The notes: generated by a model from the letters alone, not told the origin. 64,000 bases of DNA from Branchipolynoe longqiensis (GCA_030323885.1 CM059194.1:11394963-11458962); one strand, 5' to 3'. Positions 44,648-55,400 are shown, numbered from the stretch's first letter. Translations and numbers: made by a program.

Positions 44648-45715
44648 ATCTGCATAGTCCGATGAAATATCAAATTTTCAAAACCAAACCAATTATCTAG
44701 ATTTGATTTGGCATATCTAACTTATGGCCCTGTCACACTACGATGTGACTACGTCAGCGTAACCACAACGTGAAAATAATGATATTACGTCGACGTTATG
44801 GGCATAATATGCAAATTGTGGACGTGAGCATAACGTGAAAGTAACGTCGGTGTACGTCGTGACCTTAGCTGTAACGTGACAATGTTAGGGGGGAGGGGTA
44901 ATTGGCGACGTGACCGGGCGTTAGTGTAACGTGAGCGTACCGTCGCCGTAACGGGTGCGACGTGGACGTAACGTGACCGTAATGCCACCGTAACGTGACC
45001 GTAACGTGACCGTAACGTGACCGTAACGTGACCGTAACGTGACCGTAACCGTGACCGTAACGTGACCGTAACGTGACCATAACGTGACCGTAACGTGCAA
45101 AACGCTGCCCACACATTGCTCCAACCCCGGCCGTCGGTCTGACGTGACATAACGTGACTCTAACGTCATTTACGCTGCTATAGCGATCGCAAAACGTCTA
45201 CCTAACGTCATTGTCACGTCATCCCGACGTAACGGCTTCACGTCGAGATACGTCGAAAGTTTTGAACAGGTTCAAAACCTCGACGCGTGCCGACGTAACA
45301 CGACGTAACATGACGTAGCTCGACATCACTCTAATGTCATTATGACGTCATCATAACGTAATCCAACGTACATCAACGTAATGACGAAATATCACCACGT
45401 TAGGCTCACATTGGCTCATTACGTTGTAGTGTGACAGGGGTATTAGATACTGATGCCCGATTTAATCATTTGTTTCTGCATAGAAGGCAATACTGAGTCA
45501 ATTTAACAGAACCTGTTACGGCAGAAGTCTATGGTGTCAGAATTTTGGCAAGGTTGCCAAAACTAATTTTCCATGTTTGCTCTCAAAATATCTCAAAAGT
45601 TTACCATTTATAATAAAAGTAACTTTGAACTAGTGTAAAGTAGATACTAGTGATCGATCTAATATATTTATCTCAGAAAAAATACAGATGTACAAAACCA
45701 TCGGACTATGCAACT
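44648..45715 (-). mobile_element. MITE T7b, inserted in T7a, carrying H5
   Basis: ATCTGCATAGTCCGATGA to CATCGGACTATGCAACT; TTAA at 44644-44647 and 45716-45719 lies at a native TTAA of T7a. Confidence 0.85.
44725..45442. mobile_element. MITE H5 (TTA), CGTAACGTGAC minisatellite
   Basis: Ends TGGCCCTGTCACACTACG and GTAGTGTGACAGGGGTA; TTA at 44722-44724 and 45443-45445, restoring TCTAACTTAGATACTGATGC of T7b. About 20 copies of CGTAACGTGAC between 44930 and 45100. Core AAAGTTTTGAACAGGTTCAA (45256-45275), continuing AACC. Confidence 0.9.
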
Positions 45716-45970
45716 TTAAGCATTTGCTGCCACATAGAAGGGCATACTGAGTCAATTTAATAGAACTTGTTATTGCATAATGCTATGCTGTCAGAGTTCT
45801 GCCATGCATGCTCAAATTAATTTGTCATGTGGCCACTTAAAATATCTCCAAAGTTAGCCATTTAAGCAAAATGTTATTTCAACCTAATGTAAAGTAAAAT
45901 AATAAGCAATATAATGTATTTATCTCAGAAAATTGCAGAAATTCAAAACCATCGGACGATCCACCTTTAA

Positions 45971-47274
45971 AGTGCCTTGTCACACTATGCTGGATTGAGC
46001 AACGGACAGAATTGTCTAGTCCGGTGGTGATAAGTATCAAAATGTATTAAAATGTGTCAAAGTGTCTATGAACGGACATGAAACGGACATGAAATGAACA
46101 TGAATGGATACAACGGACAAAACAAACTTAAATTGGACAAGAACCGTAGATGTCAGTCCGGCGGCATCCATTCCTAGTTTTGTGCATGTTCAAAACTTGT
46201 TTGGACAGTAAACATGCTTTGTCCGTTTCCCCCAATCCGGTTGTAATATTACTAGATGCCCGGCCATCAGAGCCCCAGATATACCATGTACTCTTCCCAG
46301 ATGCGTTCTGACAACTGTCTGGCAGTTCACACCTGATGCCTCTCTCCAACAAACTCATCTGTAATATATCTACTGTATCTCTCATGAGGCAGAAAGGGAA
46401 GACAAGTCACGCAAGATTGATGGTGAAGAAGTTGTGCTTTATTGGCATCAACTCCTGTTCACCTACTAGTGACCTATCATCCTGACCCCTTACCTTCTGT
46501 CCACACAGAGCCTCATTACTCTCTTTAGTATGTATATGAATCAGTGCCTACAGCCCATTGAACCGAGTCCCATTGTTGTTGCACACAGCTCAGTTTGTAT
46601 ATGAAAGGTGGAGCATCAGACAAAGTGTTGGGTTTCTGCCCAAGAGAAGAGAGTGTCTCACTCAAGAGTCAGAAGTAGAGTAGAATTCACTTCAAGAGTT
46701 CAGCCAGAAGTCTTTCTGCCCAGAGTGTGTATAGGATAATCAATATCAAACTGAGGCTAGTGTGGTCAGGTGGGGCAGAGGGGCACAGGTGACTCGGCCT
46801 CCCACAACCAGCCAATCAGGCACCCTCTACAGCCTGGGGGTGACGCCCCAATATGGGCAGCTGTCACTCAACCCCAGCTGTAGGTGGTGTCCATAATGTA
46901 TGCAGAATGGCTGGTGTGCTTGCCCATCGGCCCTGTGGTAACAGGTAGTTGCAGACAGTTACAATACATATATATATATATATTAAAAATGTCCTTCTCC
47001 TCCACTTGCACCCTTACTGGTGCATAGAGGGAATATTTCACCAAACAGTAACTGTCTCTTATATAGGAACATCTCATCATAATCTCAGGCACTATGTATT
47101 AACATATATTTCACATAGCCTAATATGTCACAAAGCGAGTGGGGCACCCATTGCTTTTCTATTACATAACCTTGGTCCCTACTCCGTTGCCCGAGGATAA
47201 TAATGCTCTCTGCCAATATATAATTCCGAACCGAAAATCAGTATATTTTTACATGGTGAGGCGTGACAGTGCCT
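45971..47274. mobile_element. MITE H6 (TAA), carrying a solo LTR-like insert
   Basis: Ends AGTGCCTTGTCACACTATG and GCGTGACAGTGCCT; TAA at 45968-45970 and 47275-47277. The interior matches H2 and H7 (ACGGACATGAAACGGACATG, core TTTTGTGCATGTTCAAAACT). Interrupted by 46242-47253. Confidence 0.85.
46242..47253. mobile_element. probable solo LTR inside H6
   Basis: The insert begins TGTAATATTAC and ends TTTTTACA, so it has TG...CA borders. It is flanked by CGGT (46238-46241) and TGGT (47254-47257), consistent with a 4-bp duplication with one C-to-T change. No internal coding region. The H2 paralogue (CAATCCGGTGAGGTGTGAC) shows the empty site. Confidence 0.6.
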
Positions 47275-47492
47275 TAAGATACGATGTCCAAGAGATAATG
47301 GTCATGGTGATACATAGGCAGTATTGTACAACATGGAGTCTACTTTTAGATAAGAGATTGTAGATTAGGGTTGGGAGCGAACAACTATAAGTAGGACAGC
47401 ATCGTCCTTCGTCAATGCTCGCCACGTAGATTTCTTGTATTTTCAACATGTTATCCATTTTATTTATGGCGAACTCTACCATGAATAAGGTT

Positions 47493-47595
47493 TATTTGTT
47501 GGAGTTTTACTTCCTGGCAACATCTAAGGTCATATCAGGACGGGTGCCGACTTGTGACAGTGCATATTAATGGTTAACTTTATAGTGCTGCCCAT
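47493..47595 (-). mobile_element. SINE-A tail fragment
   Basis: GTTGGAGTTTTACTTCCTGG to AACTTTATAGTGCTGCCC. Confidence 0.8.
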
Positions 47596-47723
47596 ACTTG
47601 TTTTCTAATGCCTGTCTTTTGGGCCAACAACCATTTTATACTTTTGCAACTTTAAAGTTGCATAGTCTGATGGTTTTGCATTTTGGTAATTTTTCTGAGA
47701 TAAATATATATATATATATATTT

Positions 47724-47795
47724 TTTGGTCCATTAGTTGTTTAAGCAGGGGAAATTTCAGTCATAGACGACTGGTCTTCCTCATTCCACTGCTGG
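47724..47795 (-). mobile_element. SINE-A alternative tail, isolated
   Basis: TTTTTTGGTCCATTAGTTGT ... CTTCCTCATTCCACTGCT, joined directly to SINE-C. Confidence 0.75.
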
Positions 47796-48303
47796 TCGAT
47801 AGAAAGCCCAAGCCTACACTTTTACCGACGCTAGGGATTTTTAACCTCCCACACCACATAGACATGAGCCCTGTTCACACGGGGAATGTAAATCGATTCG
47901 TAGAAAGCGACTTGCCGAGTTCGACGCACATTTCCCGTGTGAACGGACGTCTGAGGCGGATTAGGGCTGATTCGACTCACGTGATGCGGATAATGTAAAC
48001 CACCTAAGCGAGGTAGTCTACGTGAATCGATTCCTGTGATGGGGATAACTCTGCCCGTGTGAACGGGCGCTAATTCGACTCCTTTAGTTCGCCTTGTCTA
48101 GGTCGCTTCACATTTTGCCCGTGTGAACATGGCTATGGTATGAGAGCAACCGGCCTTTGATGACGCTGTAAGTTATACACAGCGGTAGAAATCCAAATTG
48201 GCAGAGCTTGGTGCACGGGGAATCGAACCGCCGACCCTCAGATTAGGAGTCTGACCTAGAAAAAAGTCAGACACTCTAACCACTCCGCCACAGAGAACGC
48301 CAC
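47796..48303 (-). mobile_element. SINE-C copy 1, split by MITE G2
   Basis: On the minus strand: TCTGTGGCGGAGTGGTTAGA (A box), GGCGGTTCGATTCCCC (B box), then a body to the CGATAGAAAGCCC-complement end. See copy 2 (51191-51450) for the tRNA assignment. Confidence 0.85.
47867..48134. mobile_element. MITE G2 (ATG target duplication)
   Basis: Ends AGCCCTGTTCACACGGGG and GCCCGTGTGAACATGGCT; ATG at 47864-47866 and 48135-48137. The uninterrupted SINE-C at 59355 reads CATAGACATGGTATGAGAGC, proving the empty site. Confidence 0.9.
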
Positions 48304-48742
48304 ATCTTAAATTGATCGTTATAATCTACCTTATTTCAGGTTGAAGTAACTTTTATTTTAAATGGATAAGTTTTGAGATATTTGAAATTCAGTCATGTAA
48401 GCTTAGATTTGGCAAGCACACAAAAACACTGACACCATAGGCTTCAAGTTCAACAGTAACAGGTTCTATCAAATTGTCTCAGTGTTCCCTTATATGTGGC
48501 AATAAATGCCTAATGTGTGCATCAATATCTAAGATAGACATGTAGAGTCAAATCTATATAATTATTTTGTTTTTGGAAATTTGATGCTTCATCAGACTAT
48601 GCAACTTTAAGTAATAAATACTTGTTGCCTGATAATTGATATATATATATATTACTCTCTTCTCGGGTCAATAACCAACATAGACTTTATGGTTAAGCTG
48701 CGTCCTAGAAATATATCAACAATTATTTCCGCTTCTGACCTG

Positions 48743-49094
48743 ACCAGACGGGATGGCCGAATGAGTTGAGCGTCCGTCTCCTGGTTTGGAGATCAGGGAA
48801 TCTGAACCCATGGGGTTGTGGATTCGATCCCTGGTCGAGTCAAATCAAAGACTTAGAAATTGAAACTTGTTGCTTCCTAGACAGGTGGTTGGCATTCTTA
48901 GGATAGGGAAAGGACTGGTTGGCTCAATGTCAGGATAATGTGACTGAGTCGGATATCAGGTCATGGTGCTGGTGGTCTGGTCTCCCTGTGGGGCAGCACT
49001 ATAAAGTCACCATCACTGCGTACTGTCACAAGTCAGTACCCATCCCGATATGACCTTAGATGTTGCTAGGACGTAAAACAACAACAAACAAACA
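48743..49094 (+). mobile_element. SINE-A copy, full length (352 bp)
   Basis: Complete from ACCAGACGGGATGGCCGAAT to the tail GGACGTAAAACAACAACAAA. The B box region is duplicated (GAATCTGAACCCATGGGG, then TGGATTCGATCCC). Confidence 0.9.
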
Positions 49095-49400
49095 ATCCTC
49101 TTCTGACTTCATTCTGTTCCAATGGGAAGAGCATAAAATGCTTGCTCTCAAATTCAGCTTTTGAAAGAGATTGACCTATGACATAGGTAAGACTGCATTT
49201 ATTGCTGAATGGTGAACTGCCAGGTTGCGATGCTTTGACTGCAAGCCTCGGAAGGCAGTACCCTGGATAAGGGATGCTGACTGGCTGATGGCTAGCTAGG
49301 TGGAAGTAAATACATCGATGCCGTCTGCGCACGCATTCGGAGCGGCGCTATGCACTGTAGTCTCCAACCAGAAACTGGACTCCACTAGTCACATTACGCA
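49095..49400. other. no gene recognised
   Basis: Unique-looking sequence with short open frames on both strands and no domain. Confidence 0.4.
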
Positions 49401-49403
49401 CGG

Positions 49404-50480
49404 ATTGGTTGTTTGGTTGTTGGAGTTTTTCGTCCTGGCAACATCTAATGTCATATCTAGATGGGTTGCTTGGTTGTTGGAAAGGTCATATCAAGATGGG
49501 TAATGACTTGTGGCAGTGTGCACTAAAGGCGAATTTATAGTGCTGCACCACTGGGAAATCAGGTCACAATCACCATAACTTGATAACTCACTCAGTGGCA
49601 TTATCCTGACACTGAGTTGACCAGTCCTTGCCCTATCCTATTAATGCCCAAGTATCAATTTTGTAAGTCATTGGTTTGATTCGACTGGGAATCAAACTCC
49701 TGGGGCCATATGCATGGAGCAGTGTTAGAGAGCCAAACCGCGTTTAGGGAGGGATTTCTGGTTTAGCACCGAAAAGTTGGTATGCATGGAGCAGTGTTAG
49801 GCCTAACACCGTGCGTTTAAACTAGGTTAAGCTAAACCAGAAAAAGCTGGTTTACAGACGATGTTAGTTATAAAATGTATTCAATGCGATCATATTTAAC
49901 AGAATTAGCTACCAAATAAGTGAAATTTGACCAATTTAACCCTAAATTTGAAGCGTTATTAAGGCTACCGCCGCAATGGCGGCGATATTAATAGTTATAT
50001 TTCGAATCGACGAACGTAAAGTAAACAAATCGCCGCCGTCGCGACCGCTGCGTCGACGTCGACATCCATACTGGCCGACGTCTACGCATTGGCGTCAGTG
50101 TATTAGCGATTTGTTTACTTTACGCTCGTCGATTCGAAAATATAACTATTAATATCGGCGCAAATGCGGCTGCTGCGTTAATATCGCTTCATTTTTAGGG
50201 TTAATTTGCTTAAATTTCACTTATTGCGTATGTAATTCTGTTAAATATGATCGCATTCAATAGATTTTAGCTAAATATATGGAGACAAATGCAGAGGGAT
50301 TTCCCAAATCTATAAATACATTCACATTTAGCTAACACTCACCGTTTAGGCCGCCATGCATACGTTTTCGACGACGCCGATAAACGGTGATAGCTACCCA
50401 GTGTTAGAGCCTTAACACCACACGCCACTAACACCGCTCCATGCATACGGGCCCAGATCTCCCACATAGGAGGCTTAATA
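49404..50480 (-). mobile_element. SINE-A copy, tail duplicated, split by MITE U2
   Basis: Two tail starts (about 49404 and 49465), then the body to ATCAAACTCCTG, then U2, then AGATCTCCCACATAGGAGGC. Confidence 0.8.
49703..50453. mobile_element. MITE U2 with long internal palindrome
   Basis: Ends GGGCCATATGCATGGAGC and GCTCCATGCATACGGGCC; flanks CTG / CAG. The interior folds: GAATCGACGAACGTAAAGTA and AACAAATCGCCGCC on the left match the reverse complement at about 50101-50160. Confidence 0.85.
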
Positions 50481-50570
50481 AGATTTACAACTGAAATGTG
50501 TTTAATAAATACAGCATCACTCGATGCGGGCCATGGCAGCAGCACATGGAGGGGGAAAAGGCAAACAGAA

Positions 50571-51008
50571 ACGCTCTGTCACACATCACCGGGTTGGGGA
50601 AATGGAAAGAAACCGAACAAAGTCCGTTAATATCCAGCAAAGACCGGTTTGTGTCCATTGCATATCCATTACATATCCGTTGCATCTCTGTTGATATCCG
50701 TTGATATCAGGCCCGATCCGTTACAAGTTTTGAACATGCACAAAACTAGGAACGGATGCCGCCGGATTGATGTCTATGGTTCTTGTCCGGTTTGACTTCG
50801 CTTAGTCCGCTTATCGTCCGTTGGCTATCCATTCATGTCAATTTCATGTCCGTTTCATGTTCGTTTAATGTCCGTTTGTCCAGTGGCCTTTGATCCAATA
50901 TCGCAACATTTTGACACATTTTAATACATTTTGATACTTATCTCACCCAAACACCACCGGACTAGACAATTCTCTCCGTTGGTCAATCCGGCATAGTGCG
51001 ACAAGCAC
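50571..51008. mobile_element. MITE H7, opposite orientation to H2/H6
   Basis: Ends CGCTCTGTCACACATCACCG and GGCATAGTGCGACAAGCACT. Interior words TCCGTTGCATATCCGTT and CATGTCCGTTTCATGTCCGT. Core AAGTTTTGAACATGCACAAA (50725-50744). Target duplication unclear. Confidence 0.8.
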
Positions 51009-51190
51009 TGACGGGAGCCTGCCTAGTATGCAACAGTTCAGCTCCCAGTCACACACTGCCTCCCTCAAGGACCTCAAATAGCAGTTGGAAATTATAGTAG
51101 TTAGTTGACATATATCAGCACAATTACCAAAAGAGTAGATAACAATTACAATTACAAGACAATTACATAATTAATAATACACATGTTGTT

Positions 51191-51450
51191 CTCTGTGGCG
51201 GATAGTTAGAGTGTTTGACTTTTGTTCTAGGTCAGATTCCTAATCTGAAGGTCAGTGGTTCAATTTCTCATGCCCCCACCTCTGCCAATTTGGATTTCCA
51301 CTGCTGTGGTTAATTTACAGCGACATCAAAGGCCAGTTGCTCTCATACCATGTCTATGTGGTGTGGGTCGGTAAAAGTGTAGGCTCGGGCTTTCTATCAA
51401 CAAACTGTCTAATGGTGAAAACAAGTCTATTCAGGCTTATCCAAAAAAAA
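51191..51450 (+). mobile_element. SINE-C copy 2
   Basis: TCTGTGGCGGATAGTTAGAG then a perfect 5-bp anticodon stem TCAGA/TCTGA around loop TTCCTAA, anticodon CCT, so a tRNA-Arg(CCT) ancestor is likely. A stretch of about 15 bp (GACTTTTGTTCTAGG) separates the D arm from the anticodon stem, which a working tRNA would not have. B box GGTTCAATTTC is decayed. Confidence 0.8.
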
Positions 51451-51870
51451 ACACATATAATAAATTGATACATTCCATAATCTGTGACTGGAGGTATCAA
51501 GCTAGTGAAATGCACATCGACTCTGACGTCATCTCACCCGATGCACATCTCAACGGCATTCGGAACTCAAACGCCCCATAACGGCCAATAACTGATTAAT
51601 ATTGTGTAGTTCGAGGAAAATTTGTATCAAGTTGCACAACCGCTCGCTAGGTGGCAGGGCGATAACGCCACACTGCAATGATTGCGCCGGATCCCCTGCG
51701 CCACTCCCTTCCCCCTTTCACAGTGCCCTGACGCTGACACGGCGGGACCAGTGTAGCGACTGATAATGGTTGATTATGCAGTGCCTGTCATATCTGGAGT
51801 GGCTTCCCGTTATCTGGGGGTTAAGATGGCCGAGCCTGGCGCGTTATTTACGCACCCTGTCGCCGGTAGG
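51451..51870. other. no gene recognised
   Basis: Unique sequence, GC-richer after 51640. GGGACCAGTGTAGCGACTGA at 51745 has a weak relative at 22900. Confidence 0.4.
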
Positions 51871-51875
51871 CGGCG

Positions 51876-52345
51876 ATTCGTTGGTTATTGGAGTGTTACG
51901 TCCTGGCAACATCTAAGGTCATATCAATACGCGGCGATGGCTACCGTGGCAGTGTGGTGTCAATGGGAGCGGGTCCCATGGCACAGGTTGGTTGTTGGAG
52001 CTTTATGTCCTGGCAACATCTAAGGTCTTATCGGTGCGGGGAGAACGCGGCGATGGCTGCCGTGTCAGAGGGTGCGGGTCCCTCTGCCGAAGGTTGGTTG
52101 TTGGAGCTTTATGTCCTGGCAACATCTAAGGGCTTATCGGTGCGGAGGGGGGGTGGGAGGCGGCGATGGCTGCCGTGTCAGAGGGTGCGGGTCCCTCTGC
52201 CGAAGGTTGGTTGTTGGAGCTTTATATCCTGGCAACATCTAAGGTCTTATTGGCACACGGGGGGAACGCGGCGATAGCTGCCGTGTCAATGGATGCGGGT
52301 CCCTCTGCTCTGCCGAAGGTTGGTTCGATGGTTGTTGGAGTTTTA
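51876..52345. repeat. composite minisatellite containing a SINE-A tail, 4-5 units
   Basis: Units of about 100-120 bp: GCGGCGATGGCTGCCGTGTC, GTGCGGGTCCCTCTGCCGAA, then the SINE-A tail GGTTGGTTGTTGGAGCTTTA / GTCCTGGCAACATCTAAGG. Four internal tails have GGAGCTTTAT or GGAGTGTTAC instead of GGAGTTTTAC, so the array amplified after the SINE landed. Confidence 0.9.
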
Positions 52346-52652
52346 TGTCCTGGCAACATCTAAGGTCATCAGGACGAGTACAGACTTGTGGCAGCGCACA
52401 CTCATGGTGATTTTTTGTGCTGTCCCTCTATGATATCAGGCTGCTGGCACTATGACCCAATATCCTACTCAGTTACATTATCCTGACACCGAGCTAAGCT
52501 GTATTGGCCCTTTCCTATTAATGCAGAGCGCCAGGCTAGGAAGTGACAAGTATAAATTTGATAAATCACTGGTTTGAATCGACTGGGAAGCGAACTCCCG
52601 ATCTCCCGCACGCGAGGCAAGCGCTCTACCGATTAGGCCACCGCACCCGGTG
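52325..52652 (-). mobile_element. SINE-A copy continuing from the composite array
   Basis: Last tail of the array leads into a complete body and head (GAACTCCCGATCTCCCGC, CCGATTAGGCCACCGCACCC). Confidence 0.85.
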
Positions 52653-53085
52653 GTGGGAGCAAGGAGGAGAAAAGCATTGTCACACTGCCCCAATGTCACA
52701 CTGCTCCGCACGGAGAATTGCCCCGATAAAGTAAGGACCTCTAACTTAGACGCGCTGGCGGTCTGCGTCAGGGCGCGTAGGCCTACTTACTGCATGGTCC
52801 CTATCCAGGTTCGTACTTGTATGAACCGGTTGCCAGAGATTATGTATATATGATGTATAACGCATTATGCGAGTATAAAATACGAAAGGGAGTTGTTCTA
52901 ATTATTGATATTACCTGATATTATTGATATTACCGATTGCTGTACTCCGTAAGACTCCACACTTGACAGGTGGCGACACCTGTGGCCCATCTCTCCTGCA
53001 ATGAGTGTGGACAAGTGTCATTTGCACGGGAGGATTTCTATAGCATATATATACGGATAGGGACGGGAATATATTGTAATATATG
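52653..53085. other. no gene recognised
   Basis: Unique, moderately GC-rich at left, AT-rich at right. TATTGATATTACC is duplicated at 52905-52935. Confidence 0.4.
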
Positions 53086-53191
53086 TTATTACATATATAA
53101 TACTGTATTATTCAGTAATATAGCATGAGCTATATACTCAGTAATATGGTATGAGTTATATATCTACATAATATGTATATAACCCTATAAC

Positions 53192-53227
<36 letters not shown>

Positions 53228-53785
53228 ACACTGCCCAACACAGTAATATAGTATGGGCTATATATCTACATATATAAGCCTATAACCACAGACATGTTGA
53301 ACACTCAGTGATATAGAATGGGCTATATTTCTACATATATCACCATATTACGCAAATATATAACACCCTCTTACTCGTGAATATAGCATGGGCTATATTT
53401 CCGCATATTACACAAATATATAAAACTATTTTACTCTTGAATATAGCATGGGCTAAATTTCCACATGTATAACCCTTTGCACACAAATGTATAGTACTCT
53501 CTTACTAAGAAATATAGCATGAACTATATATCAACATATATATCCCTATGTGCACATATATATCGCTATATATATACAAACATATATTCATGTACACAGC
53601 AATATATATATAAATGTATATGTGCATCGCTATGCATATATATATAACATTATATATAGCTATACATAACATCAAGGAGTTACATCTATATATCGCTATA
53701 TATAAGTATGTATCCTTATACACATACATACAATTATATATTGTGATATATATACATATATGTATACATAAATATATCTATATAT
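53086..53785. repeat. AT-rich minisatellite (AATATAGCATGGGCTATAT units) and TA runs
   Basis: About seven copies of a 55-75 bp unit marked by ATATAGCATGGGCTATATTT and CACATATATAACC, then TATATATCGCTATATATA sequences. Confidence 0.85.
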
Positions 53786-54750
53786 GGCATTGTGGAGGGC
53801 ACAAGTAGATGTAGCCAGCTATCAGTAGCTCCCCCCTCCCACCCTCACTCCCTCTCTCTCTCCCTCTCACCCTGAGGCTGACACACACGCGCACACACAC
53901 CTGTGTAGCTCGCGCACACACACACCTGTGTAGCTAGCATATGCACATGCACAGTGCACAGTGCACACACAGGTCCCGCCTATGCCGACTGACCGCTCAC
54001 TTAACCTCACTCCACACACACTCTCTGTCTGTCCGGGGGAAATGCTTGCTGCAGTGAACACTGTAAGACTAAGAGAGAAGTCAGCAACAACCACAAGCAT
54101 CGACGATAACGGCACCAATGGACGCGACGACAGTGGAGACTGAATTGCAATAGTAATAAGAATAACAACACCTTACACACCTGGAGACACCTACAGGATC
54201 AGGCTGTAAGTGTAAGATATCTGCGCTGACTGGACTCTTAGTATTGGAGCGAGTGATACAGACGTGAGACAGAGCCAGTCTAGGAGGAAGAAGCAAGCTG
54301 GAAGCACCAGGCGAGGCAGAAGGCCTGACCAGTCGATGAGTGGAGGGGTGTCATTAGTTGGTGTAGAGGCAGGCTGATAATCGGTTCATATAATTGCTTA
54401 TACAGCACATATATAACTCGTTAGCTTCTCTATATATGGAGACAGGAATTCTTCCAAGTTCTACTCGGTGAGATTCTGCACGGATCAGCAATTCCCCGCC
54501 CCAGGTTCAGTTGCTAGAAGAGACGGAGACTGCTTGCCTGTTTATAACCTGTGGCCGCAGTGCATTGTGTGCCAGATATAACACCAGAGAAGGCTAGCTT
54601 AATTCAGTGCTGAGGATAATTCTGGCTGACAATCGATGATGCAGTTTTCGCTGTTATTGGCATTGTCAGATCTCCTCTTGATGTAACCCTGGATGCAATA
54701 AACCTGGAGGTTCTACAATCAGAGGTAATACAGATGGAGACTCCGTAGTC
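53786..54750. other. sequence upstream of exon B, no repeat recognised for most of it
   Basis: CTCTCTCTCC and CACACACGCG runs at 53840-53960. GC-moderate unique sequence follows. It could hold the promoter of exon B, but I find no single motif good enough to call. Confidence 0.35.
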
Positions 54751-54759
54751 AGAGGCGAG

Positions 54760-55400
54760 ATCCTAGTAGAAGCATTGGCACTAGAAGTAATAATACTAAT
54801 ATCCAACTAGCAGCTGTTCAACTGGAGATAGTTTGACTAGTTGCTGTGCAACTAGAACTTGTGCATTTAGATGCAATCCAACTGGAATCTGTAGGAGTAA
54901 AAGCAGCACAACTACAGCTAGTATCTAATTGGAAACAGGATTACAAGGAGTAGGACAATCGAAAACAATATCCAACTAGCAGTTGTTCAACTAGGGACAA
55001 TTCAACTAGATGCTGTAGAATTAGATGTGGTACAATTAGATGCAATCCAACTGCAAACTGTACGAGTAAAATCAGCAAAACTAGGGGTGCTATCCAAAAG
55101 GAAACAGGAGCACAACGATTAGGACGACCAGAAACAATATCCAACTAGCAGCTGTTCAAATTGGAACAATTCAAATATACGCTTTAGAATTAGATGTGGC
55201 ACAATTATATGCAATCCAACTGGGAACTGAAACTAGAGATTTTCCAACTGGAAGATATTCAAACTAGAAGTGTAGTAGTGAGATATAATACAGCTAGACT
55301 TTGCAACTGGAAGTAAAATCAGTGCAACTCGATGAAATCCAAGTAGATGTACAATTGGAACCTACCAAACAAGTGCAACAGTGCAACTATATGAAATACA
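54760..55400. repeat. decayed tandem repeat, about 160-170 bp unit
   Basis: ATATCCAACTAGCAGCTGTT recurs near 54801, 54967 and 55138, each followed by CAACTAGATG / TGCAATCCAACTG sub-motifs of about 18-20 bp. Confidence 0.75.

Larger units (their letters stand above)
44551..45966 (-). mobile_element. MITE T7a, outer member of a nest
   Basis: Left part 44551-44647, right part 45716-45966. Joining them at the TTAA gives the normal T sequence CACTTATTAAGCATTTGCTG. TTAA flanks at 44547-44550 and 45967-45970. Confidence 0.85.
47656..48606 (+). mobile_element. MITE T8, carrying SINE pieces and MITE G2
   Basis: AGTTGCATAGTCTGATGG at 47656 and CAGACTATGCAACT ending 48606; TTAA 47652-47655 and 48607-48610. 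Native T sequence stops at about 47720 and resumes at about 48303. Confidence 0.85.
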
